Origin: Protea cynaroides
Lineage: Eukaryota; Streptophyta; Magnoliopsida; Proteales; Proteaceae
NCBI GenBank assembly: GCA_028583415.1
Contig: CM053267.1
Span: 13,312,068-13,376,067 of the forward strand
Length of the DNA: 64,000 nt
Direction of reading: 5' to 3'
The notes under the pieces were generated by a model. It was not told the DNA's origin. It searched no databases and worked only from the letters and a program-made list of their open reading frames with translations. Position 1 is the first letter of the stretch, and each line of letters starts with the position of its first letter. Made by a program: the position numbers and the translations under genes. Shown one piece after another: positions 1-12,770 of this stretch.

Positions 1-134
1 TTTGGATGGAATGCGGTACTGAACTTCAACTGTGTACCCATTACTTTCTGTAGACCGTCTCATAGCATGGACATAAATCTTGGATCTCTATACGATACTA
101 TGTTTGTGGGTACCCCATGCAACCTTACTATGTT
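1..134 (-). pseudogene. Ty3/gypsy integrase fragment, distal half
   Basis: Read on the minus strand, this codes for the middle of a Ty3/gypsy integrase catalytic core: an IVRLHGVP block, a DPRF block and an FSTAFHP block, with an in-frame stop between them. It runs off the left edge of the window. Its upstream half lies at 2359-3738; the coding sequence is split by the LTR at 135-2358. Removing that LTR and one copy of the 5-bp duplication rejoins the words KLYVDN and IVRLHG in frame. Dead element DNA. Confidence 0.85.
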
Positions 135-2358
135 TGTCACACCCCAATTCTGATCCAACCAGAACGGTGTGAGTGAACCGTCATTGAACCAACGGTTCAC
201 ACCAGGATCTCGAATAGGCCGTGTCCACCCATACAAACCAATTACACATAACCACAATCAGAATATAAATATACAGCGGAAGACTTTAAATAGAATGAAC
301 TGAGTGTCTAATGATAATCTAAATAAATATCCCATTATTCAAATTCAAACATGTTATAATAATCTTTTACATCTCTTAATAACAAACAAAAATAACGCGA
401 AATAGATAAATAAAATCCATCACGGTACACACGCTGAAAGGGGGCACTCGCATGAAGCGTCATGCTCGTCCTCTCCCGCTTGCACATCTAGAGCAGCCAC
501 ACCTCCATACGCCGGAGCGTTCACATAGTCATCCACAGGTAACCTACATCAACATCTAAAAACAATGTATATACAAAGGGTGAGCACACAACACGGCTCG
601 GAAGACAATCGACAGCTTCACAAGATTATGCATGAGTAACAATCAATTTTATCCTGTGGTCGGTTTTTAAGTTTGCAATGTGCTATAGAAAGGTTTGGTG
701 GCCCCCGCCCTCTATACACGAGTGTGTGGCGTCGCACAGGAATCACACTACCACCAACCCACATGCACCCATCATGGAATAGAGATAGAGCTAAGGTATA
801 CCCGCACCTCCCCGATACTCTACCCATACCGGTACCTAAGCCCCTTCGGCCGTGGCTCGCAAACCGGGCCTCGCAACCAACCAATCCTATATGTCAACAA
901 TGTATGCTCTATCCCGGCCAGCCGGCCTCACGGCATAGAGATAGAGCTGAGCGGCGGGCCGGGCCGGAGACCACCAAACCTCACCTCCCCCGATACCCTA
1001 TCCGCAACTAACCCACTAGGATAGAAACAATACGCGGGTAGACCCTATCCCAACATAACTCCCTACGGCATAGAGATAGAGCTAAAGCATCGTGGACAAG
1101 CCAGCTCGACTCGAATCCTCGGACCATCCAACAATGGCCGGACAACATCAATATCGGAGACCACCGTACCACGATCTTCCCTTGATACCCCACCCGTACC
1201 AAGCATGTTAAGACGAATACTACAAAAAGTGCCGGTGTGGAGAGCGATCCGGGCCCATGCCCCACTCCACACACCAACGAAAAACAATCACATGCCTAAC
1301 GGTCACATCCTATGAATGCATGAACAATAATAATAGTGAAAGTAAAGGATGGCATGTGAATATGCACAAACATCACATCATAGATATTCAATGATTAACA
1401 ACGATTTAAGTCCATTAATTATTAGGTTTAGGTCGATTCCCTCACTGACGCCGTTCGATTACTTGCTCCACGTCGCAAGATCCAAACGACAAGTCACGGC
1501 GTCCTACATAATATTAAGGTTTCATTGAATATATTATTTAGGGTTTCATGTTGGTCGGAAACCAATAGAGATCACAAACTACCCTCACGAGCGACCGGTG
1601 GCATGTACGGTCGCGAGCCTGTGGGAAAGACCGGCAACCGGTATGGTCAGCCGGTCCCCCACGGATAACCTCCCGAGAGGTAGCGGTCGCAACATACCGG
1701 TCGCACTATGTGCAACCGGTATAGTCGACCGGATGTCTTCGGAAGACCATACATGGGTTCTTCGACCGCCGCGATCATCCTCCACCGTTTTCGGGGTTTC
1801 TCCTATCCATCCTAAGTCTAGGCTTTGAGTTAGAGTTATCCCCAACTCATTCAAGTCTCGTTTCGACGAATATCATCTCGAAACTCGAATCTAGGGTTTG
1901 ACGGCAACTTAGGGTTTATTGGCCAATTTAGGGTTTTAGATCAATACCTACTTTGCATGGTATTGATCCACCCACACAACAATCATAGGGTAAGAAGATG
2001 GATTCAAATACTTACCGTTGACAGGCGTAGCGAGAGCTTCGTCAAACGGTAATGGCGGCACCTCCTTCTTCTTCCTAGCTCCTTCTCCTTTCCAAGCTCT
2101 TTCTCTTCTCTAGGATTTGTGAGAGACAATGGAAAGGATTTGAGGGGTTTAAGGGTGTATTTATAGGCTAAAAATAGGGTTTAGTAACCCTACTAGGATT
2201 AGGAAACTTCTAGGATTCGAAATCAGGAAAGCGGGACCCGCAGAGACTAATTTCCAAATTCCCGCACATAGCTGTGCAGGCCATACCGGTCGACCGGTAC
2301 CATCATCCGGTACCATCGACCGGTATACCTAAAATCAGGTATAATTGGGGGTGTGACA
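135..2358 (-). repeat. Solo LTR of a chromovirus-like Ty3 element, 2224 bp
   Basis: The segment starts TGTCACACCCC and ends GGGTGTGACA, giving the TG...CA ends of an LTR, and sits between identical 5-bp duplications ATGTT (130-134 and 2359-2363). No internal region or second LTR remains, so it is a solo LTR left by LTR-LTR recombination. Orientation is minus: its 3' end matches the end of the LTR at 13312-15600 (both finish with AATTGGGGTGTGACA), and a 22-bp block at 578-599 recurs in reverse complement at 15140-15161. Several copies of AGCTCTATCTCTAT occur in both LTRs (near 780, 940 and 1070 here). Arrays of the palindromic word ACCGGT lie at about 1590-1740 and 2278-2332. Telomere-like TTAGGGTTT words near 1537-1935 are part of the LTR. 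Confidence 0.9.
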
Positions 2359-3738
2359 ATGTTATCCACATATAGCTTGGCCAACCTGTCCATGGTGTAT
2401 TGTGGCCTGATAGTTACGAAGCGGGCCACCTTTGTGAGAGGTCCACAATTACCCAAATTGCGTTGACATTGTTTTGTGTCAAGGATAATCCTATCACAAA
2501 GTCCATAGTGATATGATTCCACTTCCACTCCAGGATTGGCAATGGCTGAAGTAACCCAGGGAGTCTTTATCGATTTGGCTTCACTTATTGGCAAGTCAAG
2601 CACTTGTATACAAAAGCTGCCACATTAGCCTTCATACCTCTCCACCAGTAGGCTCTCTTTAAGTCTTAGTACTACCAGGGTGAACTATGAAAGGAGAGAA
2701 ATGAGCTTCAATCATGATAGTCTCCTTCAATGACTTGGAAGTTTCTAACATACATACGCTTCCTTTGTATTTGATTAAGCCCATGCTGTCAACAGAAAAA
2801 TCTGGGACTTGTTTTTCTTTTTTAAGATCATGCTTGAGAGTCTTCAGGTGAGCATCACTTTCAGTGACCTCTTTGATCTCATCAAGCAAGGTAGGTTGAA
2901 TAGCCAAGGTATAAATCATCTTTGTTGTCACCTCAACCTACTCCGACACAACAGTGTTTGTAGTAGAGGGTTTAACGTCCGGAGGAGTTTCAAGAACCAA
3001 TGTATGGGCCATGCTACGCCCTTCCTCACATTCAGCTGACCCAAGGGTTTGCTCTTCTACTATAACCTTTGCCTTTCGACTGAAAGCATCAGCCACCACA
3101 TTGGCCTTGCCAGGGTGATACTCGATAATACAATCATAATCCTTCCACAGCTCGAACCATCTTTACTGTCTCACATTTAACTCTTTTGGTTGAATAAGTG
3201 AGTCAGACTCTTGTAGTCTGACATTATGCAGAATATCTCCCCATACAAATAGTGTCTCCATATCTTGAGGGCAAAGAAAATTGCTGCAAGCTCTAGGTCA
3301 TGGGTAGGGTAGTTTTTCTCATGTACTTTTAGTTGTTTTAAGGCATAAACCACAACCTCATCATCTTGCATGAGTACACAATTTAACCCATACTTTGATG
3401 CATCCTTATAGATCGAGAATGGAGCCTTCTCAGATGGAATGGTCAATACTGGAGTGGAGACTGGCTTTTACTTAAGAGTTTGGAAACTTTCCTCACATTT
3501 GTCTGACCATACGAAATTTAATCCCTTATTTTTCAATCTCGTCAATGGTATAGCTATACGGGAGAATCCCTCAATAAAGCGCTAGTAATAGCCAGCCAAT
3601 CCAAGGAAACTTCTGACCTCTGTAACCGATGTGGGCATACACTAGCCCATTATTGCACTGACCTTACTAGGGTCCACTACTAAACCTTCAGCTGATATAA
3701 TATGCCCCAAGAAACTCTCAGTTGCATCTTTGAATGAT
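2359..3738 (-). pseudogene. Ty3/gypsy pol remnant: end of RT, RNase H, integrase N-terminus
   Basis: Read from 3738 downward, the minus strand gives, with frameshifts and stops: the RT thumb (SFLGHIISAEG, then a GLAGYY block) at about 3740-3540; RNase H at 3446-3177 (DASKYGLNCVLMQ, THDLELAAIFFALKIWRHYLYG); the integrase H2C2 zinc region near 2930-2660 (HPGSTK); and the start of the integrase core up to KLYVDN at 2359. The order fits a Ty3 pol read on the minus strand. It continues at 1-134 beyond the solo LTR. The RT palm (YxDD) is missing: the element stops near 3738, where hAT-type DNA begins. Confidence 0.85.
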
Positions 3739-3849
3739 TTTATCTAAATCCATTGCATGTTAGGTATTAGTATTATGTTGTTACTTTCCAACACGTAATA
3801 CATATGACTATAAGGTAAAGTAAACACTTACCTCTTGATTTGCAACGGA

Positions 3850-5838
3850 TTGGACACGTGGATCAGGATTAAGCTTTTCCACCACATCCTGAACTGCTTC
3901 TATTAAGTCTAGTCTCATCCCAAGATTGTCTTTGTTCTAATACTTAGGAATTAGATAATATGCTAAAAAGAAGGAAATTAAGATTTTCAAAATTCAGCAA
4001 ATTTGAATCATAATCAAATTAAATTTATGTCAAATAAATATATCCTTATTTTCTTACCAGCCTTGTGTAATGGATGTGAGAGTTGCTTCTCCCTATGCTT
4101 TTGATGATTTTGATAAACTTTGAAGTACCCTTCTATAGGCATCTGTAACTTGGGTCTTTATCAGTTCCATTGCTACCCATTAATGTGGTAATTTCTTTTT
4201 TTTTGTGAGTCAACCATTCTTAGGACTTTGACTATTGACACTAATAGCATTACAACCTTTTCAGATCATCCTAGAATAAGTAATTCAAAATAGTTGACTG
4301 CGCTAACCGATTACGAGAAGTAGAAGACCCAGGCCAATCAAACCATTCCTCTGAAGCTAACATTGATCTAAGCGCTCTTCTTTTTTTTTTTTTTTTTTGT
4401 CTCCAAGCTCTTCAGAGCAATGTAATTTGTGGCAAACCTTGTCAAGCCTGGCCTATTCCCCCTGTCCTCCCACCCCTAAGTTTTGTCTTTAATAATTGGA
4501 GAGCATATCCATGGTTGTAGGCAAAGGTACTTACTTGTCTTGCCTTGTCTACAATGACTTTCAATATATTAATACTCCCTATATCCTTCAACATAAGGTT
4601 TATACAATGAGCAACACATGGAGTCCAAAACAATTTATACCTGGGGTTGTTCATTAGTCATTCCCTATCCTTCTTGAAGTTACTGCCATTATTTGTGACA
4701 ACTTGCACCACGTTGTCTACCCCCACTTATGTAACCACCTACTTCAACATCTTGTATATATATATTTTGAATCCTTTTTATGCTATGAAACATCCACAGA
4801 CTTCAGAAAAATTATCCTCCCATCACATGATACCACGAAGTTGATGTGAGAGACTGCATAGTGGGTCCAATCTAACCATCAAACATGACAATAATTACGT
4901 CGCCCAATATGGTTTCAAACCATTCACATAATCCTACCATTCCTTCTTGTGTTGTGCTAAATAGGTGTTGTAGAGATCATGAGATGTAGGCCCCTTTACT
5001 CCTGGGCCAGCCCTATTTACCACATCTAACATGTTCGGATAATATGAACCAGTAGTAGCATGTGCAGGAATGCCACTACAGAAAAACCACTTAGATACAT
5101 ATGCCCCAACTGCCTCCTTTGTGCTACTTGAAAGATGTTTGAGGTTTTTCTGCTTTTTTTTCTTTCCTAGGGAAGAGTGCAAGATAACTGAAGAGGATGT
5201 CTACTGCTGGGCTACGGTGTGGTAGGGAGGTTTGTGATGTTGAGCTTGAGTCTGAGCCTAAGCCTAAGCCTGAAGTAGAGGTCCTCACACACGAAAACCT
5301 CCTAAATGGGGGTGGGATCTATGGCTAGGAATCTACTGACTCTCTCTTCCTCCTATGTGGCTAATGGTCTATAGCCTGTCTACTAGAACCAGTTCTCTGT
5401 ACATGTGTCTCTATTTATCGTGCTCTATCTCCAATGGCTATCTAATAGCCATGATTCACTGTCTCATCTGCTCTTCCTCTGGATCCTCATAGTAAAAGCC
5501 ATCCAAGTCAGGCTCCTCAATGCCTTAGTCCTCATCGTCGAGGGCAAGTAAACTCCTCAATAAACATGCCTCGTCAAATTCATGCATCGCTGCCCTCTTA
5601 TCTCTCTTCTCTGTCACCTACCCTTTGTCACCTCAACCATGGCCTTTTTAATTTCTACAAGCATACTGGGACATCTGTTTACGTTATTGTCCCCACCAGC
5701 CTGATGCCACTTCAGGCGAGTGGCTCTATCTCCTCCAATTTTTTTCTTACAGTAGTTGCATTGGGAGGTCCTCTTGTTAGCATTGATGGGGATACCATGC
5801 CTCCATGCAATCTGTCCAAATCCTTGTGAGTTAGACAT
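3850..5838 (-). pseudogene. hAT-superfamily transposase remnant
   Basis: Three pieces follow in order on the minus strand. At 5838-5614 a BED-type zinc finger carries a CNYCKK pair and a downstream TRLKWHQAG stretch with a histidine. At 5182-4934 lies a segment (STKEAVGAYVSKWFF, ending LYNTYLAQHKKEW) resembling the start of the hAT DUF659 region. At 4654-4300 lies the core-like segment FWTPCVAHCINLML...DIG, followed past a poly-T run (4380-4398) by TRFATNYIALKSL and a block ending in EEW. A LDLIEAVQDVVEKL segment near 3930-3850 may be the C-terminal part. Stops, frameshifts and the poly-T interruption show it is dead. No terminal inverted repeat or 8-bp duplication was found. Pieces are assigned by motif memory. 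Confidence 0.75.
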
Positions 5839-6779
5839 TTTACACTAACTTTTATGCTGCTAATACAAGTAAACAATAATGAATACATTATTAGCAATTT
5901 AACACCCAAACATCGAACAAGCATATAAATCAATGCAAGTATATATATATATATATTGTCCAATTTCAATTGAAAATAATTTTGAAACCAAAAACAGAAT
6001 TTTTAATATATTTATTTACATTTAAGATAATAGATTCATAATTAATCCATATAAAATATGTAGGCAACGTAACAAAATTATTCAATTTTATCTGAAAGTA
6101 AATTTAAAATTCATTTTAGAATTTATCCTGGTTTTCTAACATAAAACAGAAAATTTTACCAATTTATTTGTATTTTTAAAATAATAAAAACATGATTAAT
6201 CATCATAAAATATACGTGGAACATAGTAAAAAGTGTTCAATTACAGCTGAATCAACATTTAAAATGTATCATTATTTATTATAATTTTCAAACCTAAAAT
6301 AGGAAATATTTCCTATTTATTTGTATTTAAATTGAATTATATCAAATATTATTATAATTTCAGAAAATTAAAATAATTATTTATAAACAGAAAAATTAAT
6401 CCGACTCTCTCAAGCCATAGATCGGCCAACATTTTTAAACATACAAAAATATGAAATCAATGCATTACATATTACCCCTATTTATTTCAAAACTTAGTTG
6501 CAAAAAATCCATTTTTTGAAAATAGAAAAAAAAAATTAGCAGCAATACTTGAAATCCGACTTTGTCAAGTGGTTCGGGACAATATATAAAACATATAAAA
6601 ATATGGAATCCATTCATAGACTTTACACACAAATTTTTTTTTATAAAAAATGGTTTAGGGAGAAACTTTTACTTTCAAGCTTCAAATCTTCAAATGGTTG
6701 ATGAAATGAGGTTCAATCCTCTATAGAGCGGGAGGAAATGATGGAAAATAGGAAGAATGGTAAAGAAATAAAGGATTTA
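5839..6779. other. AT-rich sequence, no gene seen
   Basis: Very AT-rich DNA with no convincing coding signal on either strand. It lies upstream of the hAT transposase start, so it may be that element's 5' non-coding part. A short (TA)n run is at about 5940-5957. Nothing else is supported. Confidence 0.6.
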
Positions 6780-6817
6780 TGGGGGCGGGGGCAGGGGCGG
6801 GGGCGGGGGGCGGGGCT
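6780..6817 (+). repeat. G-rich tract (GGGGGC/GGGGCA units)
   Basis: About 38 bases almost wholly of G with regular single C or A breaks (units GGGGGC, GGGGCA). More than four G-runs of three or more are present on the plus strand, so it meets the simple sequence rule for a G-quadruplex. It stands out sharply from the AT-rich surroundings. Confidence 0.8.
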
Positions 6818-6948
6818 GGAACCAAAATTTCGCTTGAAAGGAGAGCTTTCAATCGAAACAGCTGAATTCTATCGAAATTGACAGGATTTGTTCGAAATAG
6901 GGTTTTTATAAATCCTGGTCCAAAATGGTTGGACTAGGTTTCGACCCT

Positions 6949-7002
6949 GTTTTGACCATATTTCGATCAAAATAGTAATTTCGACCGAAATATGGTCAAA
7001 AC
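6949..7002. repeat. 17-bp perfect inverted repeat, 20-nt loop
   Basis: GTTTTGACCATATTTCG at 6949-6965 is followed by its exact reverse complement at 6986-7002. The surrounding DNA (6840-7040) is full of the related words TTTCGA, CGAAAT and TGGTCAAAA. This looks like the end of a small non-autonomous DNA transposon, but the other end was not found. Confidence 0.7.
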
Positions 7003-7130
7003 CCATATTTTGTACCAAAATATGGTACTTTCGGGTACCACACTTCTGTTTTGTTTTGGTTAGTCCAAAAAGCGAAATATATTGACCAAAATCCAAAATT
7101 TGGAAATATGAACAAGATACTTCCAACTGC

Positions 7131-7173
7131 TTTTTTATTTTATTTTATTTTATTTTATTTTATTTTATTTATT
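7131..7173. repeat. (TTTTA)n microsatellite
   Basis: About eight tandem TTTTA units, with a short T-rich tail. Simple repeat; no function inferred. The following stretch to 7830 shows no gene. Confidence 0.9.
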
Positions 7174-7830
7174 TTTTTGGGACTTGGAAGTAGGCACTGT
7201 ACAATAGTTGTCCGGGGGGATTGGGTGCCTATTAGGGCCCAAGGAGAGATGGGAGAGAGGAGGTCGACTTCTAAAGAAAAATACCTTTTCCTATGCAGGA
7301 GAGTCATATGCAGATCTGATGATTGAGGATCTCCAGGCATCTATATCAATGTATGGGTATGCATGCCAAATGATCCTCGGCCATTGAATCTGCGCTGACT
7401 CTGATCCCAACCCGACATCTAAACTATTAAATCAAAAGAGAACACCATGAAATAGTTAGGAAAGCATTTTTCTCAATGGCTTATCAGAACTATTGAAAGA
7501 ATGATGTTCCCCTTTCCTTTCTTATTCCTCTTTGTTTTTTAGGACGTTTTTTTCATACTTGGTTTAATATGACAATGGCTAAATCAGATTGGATTCAAAA
7601 TTTACATATAAGTACGGGGTTGCTTGAAAATTTGGGTCCCACCTGATCTTATGACAAATATGCTCTAGTGGAGGAGCAACTTTGTTGTAATCCTGTACCT
7701 ACTCACTCAATAAAGTAAGTTCTATTCTTATAGTACTTCTTTGGCTCTTGGCCATATTGTAGTAGAGCACTATTTGAAAGAGAATCCCCTTCTTAGTGAT
7801 TCTTAGTAAGATATGACCAAGAGAGACCCT

Positions 7831-8263
7831 TGTTAGAATTTTTTTAATGCAAGTTAGGGTTTTCCCATGGGATTTCCCATTAACCCTAACGAATCCACCA
7901 CACAGATAACTAGAATACAATGGGCAATAAAAGAGATGATAGAACACATACCATTTGCTGTAGATTGATTTCTGACCATTTCCTGTAGCTTGAATGCTTC
8001 GATTAGAGTCTTCCACAGCCTCGTTGGGATCCCTTTTGCCTCTGTGCGTATGGGAGCAACAGAGAGATAAAATCGATGGCTGCAGGGACCCTAACCATTG
8101 TATTTATAATACAATCCCTAACCCAGAACCATTCCCACAGTGGACCGGGTTAGTAGTCTCTAACCAGTGACAAACCAGACCTGAACCGGTCAAACCAGTA
8201 ATTGAACTCCCACTTAACAACTGGTTAGGTAATTGATCAAGCCCACACAACAGGAATCTAACA
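7831..8263 (-). repeat. Ty1/copia 3' LTR, 433 bp
   Basis: On the minus strand it begins TGTTAGATTCC at 8263, just after a purine-rich primer tract (AAGTGGGAGAT), and ends ATTCTAACA at 7831, so the ends carry the inverted repeat TGTTAGA. A TATA-like word TTATAAATAC lies near 8100-8110 on the minus strand, as expected for an LTR promoter. The matching 5' LTR was not found, so a TSD cannot be checked. Confidence 0.8.
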
Positions 8264-8530
8264 ATCTCCCACTTGGGCTAGATTAATTACAAAACCACCG
8301 TCGAAAAGTGTGGCCATGGAATCCTATTACATAATAAACCGTCATCAAACTTTGATCCACTCATCAAGCCTACCAATGTCGAGCAACAACGGAAAATACT
8401 CCAACATATCTGGTGTACTACCTTCTGTCAGCTACATACAAGGGTCTACTTAATGATATGAATCGCCCAGAGACATGTATACATGAAAATATTATTTCAT
8501 GTGGGTCCAGATCGAATAACCTTCGATCTA

Positions 8531-8702
8531 ATTGCCTTGATAAAACCTCAGAGGCAATAAACCTTCATATTGACCGTAGCAAACCGCTACATACATTTTT
8601 GGTCAATATTGTACTAATTTCCTTGATAAAACCTCAGAGGCAATAAACCTTGATATTGACCGTAGTATCCGCCACATACCCTTTTGGTCAATATCGTACT
8701 TT
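8531..8702. repeat. Two tandem copies, period 86 bp
   Basis: The block starting CCTTGATAAAACCTCAGAGG occurs at 8535 and again at 8621. Each copy runs through ATATTGACCGTAG to TTGGTCAATAT, so each contains the internal inverted pair ATATTGACC and GGTCAATAT. It lies in the 3' non-coding part of the copia element. Confidence 0.85.
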
Positions 8703-8984
8703 GGAACACCGCCGTGAACTATGGCTAAATACCGTCCCGTTCATTTGGCTTAATACCACCTTGTTCATTTGGCTAAATACTGTCTTTGTCAATGACATGT
8801 CAATGAATATGCAACATAGCAATAAATGAATGCTGAAATAAAAATAACCATGGTAATAAATATCCATGCCAAAAATATAGGCAATGTAAATAAACATAAT
8901 GAAATAAATCATTATAAATGTGGGAAAAGTCTCCCACTAACCACGCACATTTAATGAATTAACCATTTATATATTAAACATACA

Positions 8985-10480
8985 GTCCCTTGAAGACTCC
9001 CCTTGACAAAACCTTCGTCAGAGAATCTACAATCAAGATGTTTAACGAATGTGCTCTACAATGAAATAAGTCCTTTGACCTAAAGAGATTTGAAATTCGA
9101 TCTCTATTATGCTTTGAATTACTAGATTTCACATTATTCTTTCAGAACAACACAGCTAAACCGTTGTCACAATACATCTCAATAGGCCTAAGTTAAACTT
9201 ACAACCTTCCAAGACTGAAAGATAACTCTTCAACCAGATATGCTACTTATTAGTTTTACATATAGTTATAAAATTTACCTTATCAAGAGGATGATGCATG
9301 GATAAACTTCTTTACATTTTTCCCCAAAGGGTACATCTACCATCATAACAAAAATCTCTGAGATGGGATTCATGCCACCAATGCAATCACCAAACACTAC
9401 ATCACAATAGCCAAGAGTGTCACTACTACCACAAATGAGTAGATAATCCTTGGTCCTCTGCAAGTACCGCATGACCTTTCTATTCCCGTTGTTCAGTGAG
9501 CTATACCAGCATCCAACTAAAAATGTCTTAAAACACTCTAAACAAAGGCTATGTGAGAATAAATATAATCTTGAGCATACACCAAGCTCTGTACTTCAGA
9601 TGCTCTTTCTGAACATCATTTTTTAAATATAACTCTGTCAATTTGTCTCCTTTAATAATTTAAGGATCTGCAACTTAACTGTTATGCATGTACATTCAAT
9701 CATTCAAGAACACAAATAACGAATACCCTTTGAGACAAGCCCAGAGTTTCATTTTTCCTGTCACGAGGAAACTCAGTGTCAAGTACAAAAGTACTTACTC
9801 ACACATTCTACATATCGAATTTATCAGACATTGAAACTATGGTCTCGAACCCCTCCACACTTGGAATATCCTGAAGCAATCCGAACTGACGAAGGCATTA
9901 AACCGTTCAACAGGTAAACCATGTCACTGTTGGTCAGTGATTAACCATCAACATATATGACTAGGAAATGAATCCACTCCTACTGACCTCTATATATACA
10001 TAATGATCAATGATAATCTCAACAAAGTTTTAAGAAGATACAACTCTGTTAAATTTCAGGTAACACTACTTGGATGCTTGTTTAATCCACATATTGACTT
10101 TATAAGTCTACAAAATAGATTTTCTTTCTCTTTTACCTCAAAACCTTCTGGGTAAAGCCTATAAACAACTTCTTCCAGATTTTCTTTGATCAAAACGATC
10201 TTTACATCTATCTGATGCAACTCCAAAATAAAATGCATAACTAAGACCTCAAAGATTTGAAGTCTATACTTTTCATTCTCTTTGTGTGATTCTACTTCGC
10301 TACAAGTTTTACTTTGTAGCAATCAATTCTCCCACTGGAATCATATATTTTCTTATATATCCATTTGAGCCTATGAGTACACCGCTCATGACAAGAGCAT
10401 AAAATCCTAAATCTCATTGATGTTCATAAATAACGATACATTATTTATGACTAGTAATCACTCAAAAGAAATTTCTTTGT
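8985..10480 (-). pseudogene. Ty1/copia reverse transcriptase and RNase H fragments
   Basis: The minus-strand segment 10322-10056 reads LELHQIDVKIVLIKENLEE, a VYRLYPEGFEV block, then KSICGLNK: the copia RT motif usually seen as QMDVKTAFLNG...QPEGF...SLYGLKQ, with changes in catalytic positions. Segment 9472-9275 starts MRYLQRTKDYLL, the copia RNase H entry (usually MRYLQGTKDYML), then loses similarity through changes. A KNNKHS-like and ADPLTK-like C-terminal part is only faintly traceable near 9180-8985. Multiple stops and frameshifts; not functional. Confidence 0.75.
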
Positions 10481-12204
10481 TGACAACTTGCTCAAAACTA
10501 TTGGGATCTTCATCTTGTCCAATGCCAAAACATCTATTTTGAGGTATAACATGTGATGAAATCACAGATCTACATGGTCTATTATATCTCCTCATTGCCT
10601 TATCTAGCTCTGGTCCCTTGGCTATGCATCAACCTGAATGAAGATAATTTCAATAATTATCTCATTACACTCTGATAATACTTTTGATACCTCAACTAAT
10701 TATTCCACAACAATTTCCATGTGATCTCATTAAACTTATGTTTCTTGGATATGACTGCTAACCAACATCATCAATGAATCTTGTTGAATCCTTCAAACAT
10801 GAGAGGATATCCCAAAAATGATAACTCAATGTCCTAAAATAATCACTCTCCCACGAGTGTTATGAAAATACGTTACTATTACAGTTCCGATGAAGAAAAT
10901 AACTTGAACTGAAAACAACTTACATGGCAACTTATTAATACTATAGGCTGCAGAATTGATCACTCCAAAGGAGCAACTATATTTTCGAGTTCTCTTGATC
11001 ATATCTATTTGTTACTCTTTTGTTATTGAATCTCATTCAGTGAACTGATTATGACAAGAATTCCCTAGATAAAATCTTGATGTCCACAAGATCCAACAAT
11101 TCCCTTGTTGCAAATACCTTTTAATATTTCTTAATCTTGTCATCTTCCCCTTCAACAATCCTTACAAGTAAGCAAGTCATTAACTTTAGGGGTTTCCAGA
11201 ATTCTGTTCTTTACAACCTTTTTACAGTCTTTCCTTAGATAAGAGTCCTAAATGTCTATGCTAAGAATGGAATTATGATATACTGTCTAACTTCTATAGC
11301 TAAGTAAACTACAAAGAGTTAATAAGGGTTTTTGTTACTCTTATAGGTTTGGATTACTTCTATTACTTAAGTCTCCAATCTCCATTACCTTCTCACTTGA
11401 AAGTTTCATGATCCTACTTTTCTTCCAGCTATAACATTTTCCACATATTCTTTCTGAGTTCTTGTAGCTCAATAAAATCATTTTTCTTGTCAGAAGTTTC
11501 TTACTATTCCTTGAAAATTTGTTTTTCTTTCTGTAAGACCCTACCTTTCACTTACTGCATTTGTTAGAGTATGGCTCACACGTCATGACACTGGCATTCC
11601 TTCCTTTCTCTTTTCTTTGAAATTTCTTCCTTAGTATAAAGGAAATCAACTCATCTTCTGTCCACTAGGTTTATGGGTCACCAGGATCTAACTTTGCAAT
11701 TTAGGTGAGGAAGTGAAAGTCAAGTAAATCATCTATAATATTCCAATGAGTTACCTACAGAGATTCACATATCTTAGAGCTTATTAATGATGGCTAATAG
11801 CTTTAATCTATGTTTCCTCACACACCAATATCATCCTATACCATCAAAACTGGTACAGACAACCTTGAGAATACAATATCTCTCCACTCCATTTTAAAGA
11901 CCAAAATTTCTTTGGATTTCACTCCGAACATCTATTTCCAATGTTCCTTATTTGAATTTTCTTTTACCTGATCTTAGGGATTGAATATTCCTAAAGATCA
12001 TAATACAATCTTTGCTGAGTACTAGGTTGAACATTCCTAGACTAGCTTTCAATTTTTTTTTATGCCAATTCATAGAACTGGTCCGCCATAACAGGCATCA
12101 TGAGGTGTTTGATCATTATATGTTCTCTAATATATGTGATATAATGCAAACATACACACAAGATAAGTTAAACTTACAATATATTCAAGTCCATTTTCTT
12201 TGAA

Positions 12205-12338
12205 GAGTCAACCGAAACTACACCCTCATCCTTTGGGACATGAGTGCACTGGTCCTCTTACTATCTGCGTAGAGTCAACTGAAACTACACCCTTATCCTT
12301 TGGGACAAGAGCGCACTGGTCCTCTTACTATCTGTGCA
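12205..12338. repeat. Two tandem copies, period 67 bp
   Basis: The unit starts GAGTCAACYGAAACTACACC at 12205 and 12272 and ends with CTCTTACTATCTGYG. Copies differ at only a few bases. It sits in the copia 5' non-coding region. Confidence 0.85.
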
Positions 12339-12373
12339 GAACCTGTGAAGGGATAATGACTCTCAAAATTCCA

Positions 12374-12770
12374 CCACCTTTGGGTGTATGAAACTCCTAA
12401 AGTCAAGATCCTTCATCCATGTGCATGATTTTACATGATCTTTGACACCGCCACCTTTGGGTGGACAATGCCGCTCTTTGCTGCTTCCACAAAAGTGAAA
12501 ATCTTGATAATGTCACATTTGAGTGAGCATTATCCTTTTTTGCTATGTCTATAAATGCATAAGTACTGGATTTGAGCATATCATGATAGAACTAAGCTTG
12601 CCACTTTGATGGTCCCACCCAATCCTTACACAACATGTACAAATCATAATTTGAATAAACTGGGGCAATGTCACCCTTGGGTGAATACTGTCATTCTTTA
12701 AAGCATTTACAAACACAGTCGTTTGAATTTGAACAGATCATGACAAAACAAGGTATACCACTTTGGTGGA
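12374..12770. repeat. Degenerate short near-palindromes, CCACCTTTGGGTGG type
   Basis: Words related to CCACCTTTGGGTGG recur roughly every 80-150 bp: about 12374 (CCACCTTTGGGTG), 12451 (CCACCTTTGGGTGG), 12512 (TCACATTTGAGTGA), 12671 (TCACCCTTGGGTGA) and 12758 (CCACTTTGGTGG). Each copy changes on both sides in a way that often keeps the pairing. Flanking words such as CAATGCCGC, ATTATCC and ATACTGTC follow several of them. In the likely leader of the copia element. Confidence 0.6.

Noticed and set aside
1537..1935. Telomere-like TTAGGGTTT words
   Set aside because: Few, uneven, and inside the solo LTR; not a telomere or interstitial telomere.
3739..6870. Complete hAT element with ends
   Set aside because: No terminal inverted repeat or 8-bp duplication could be matched around the transposase remnant.
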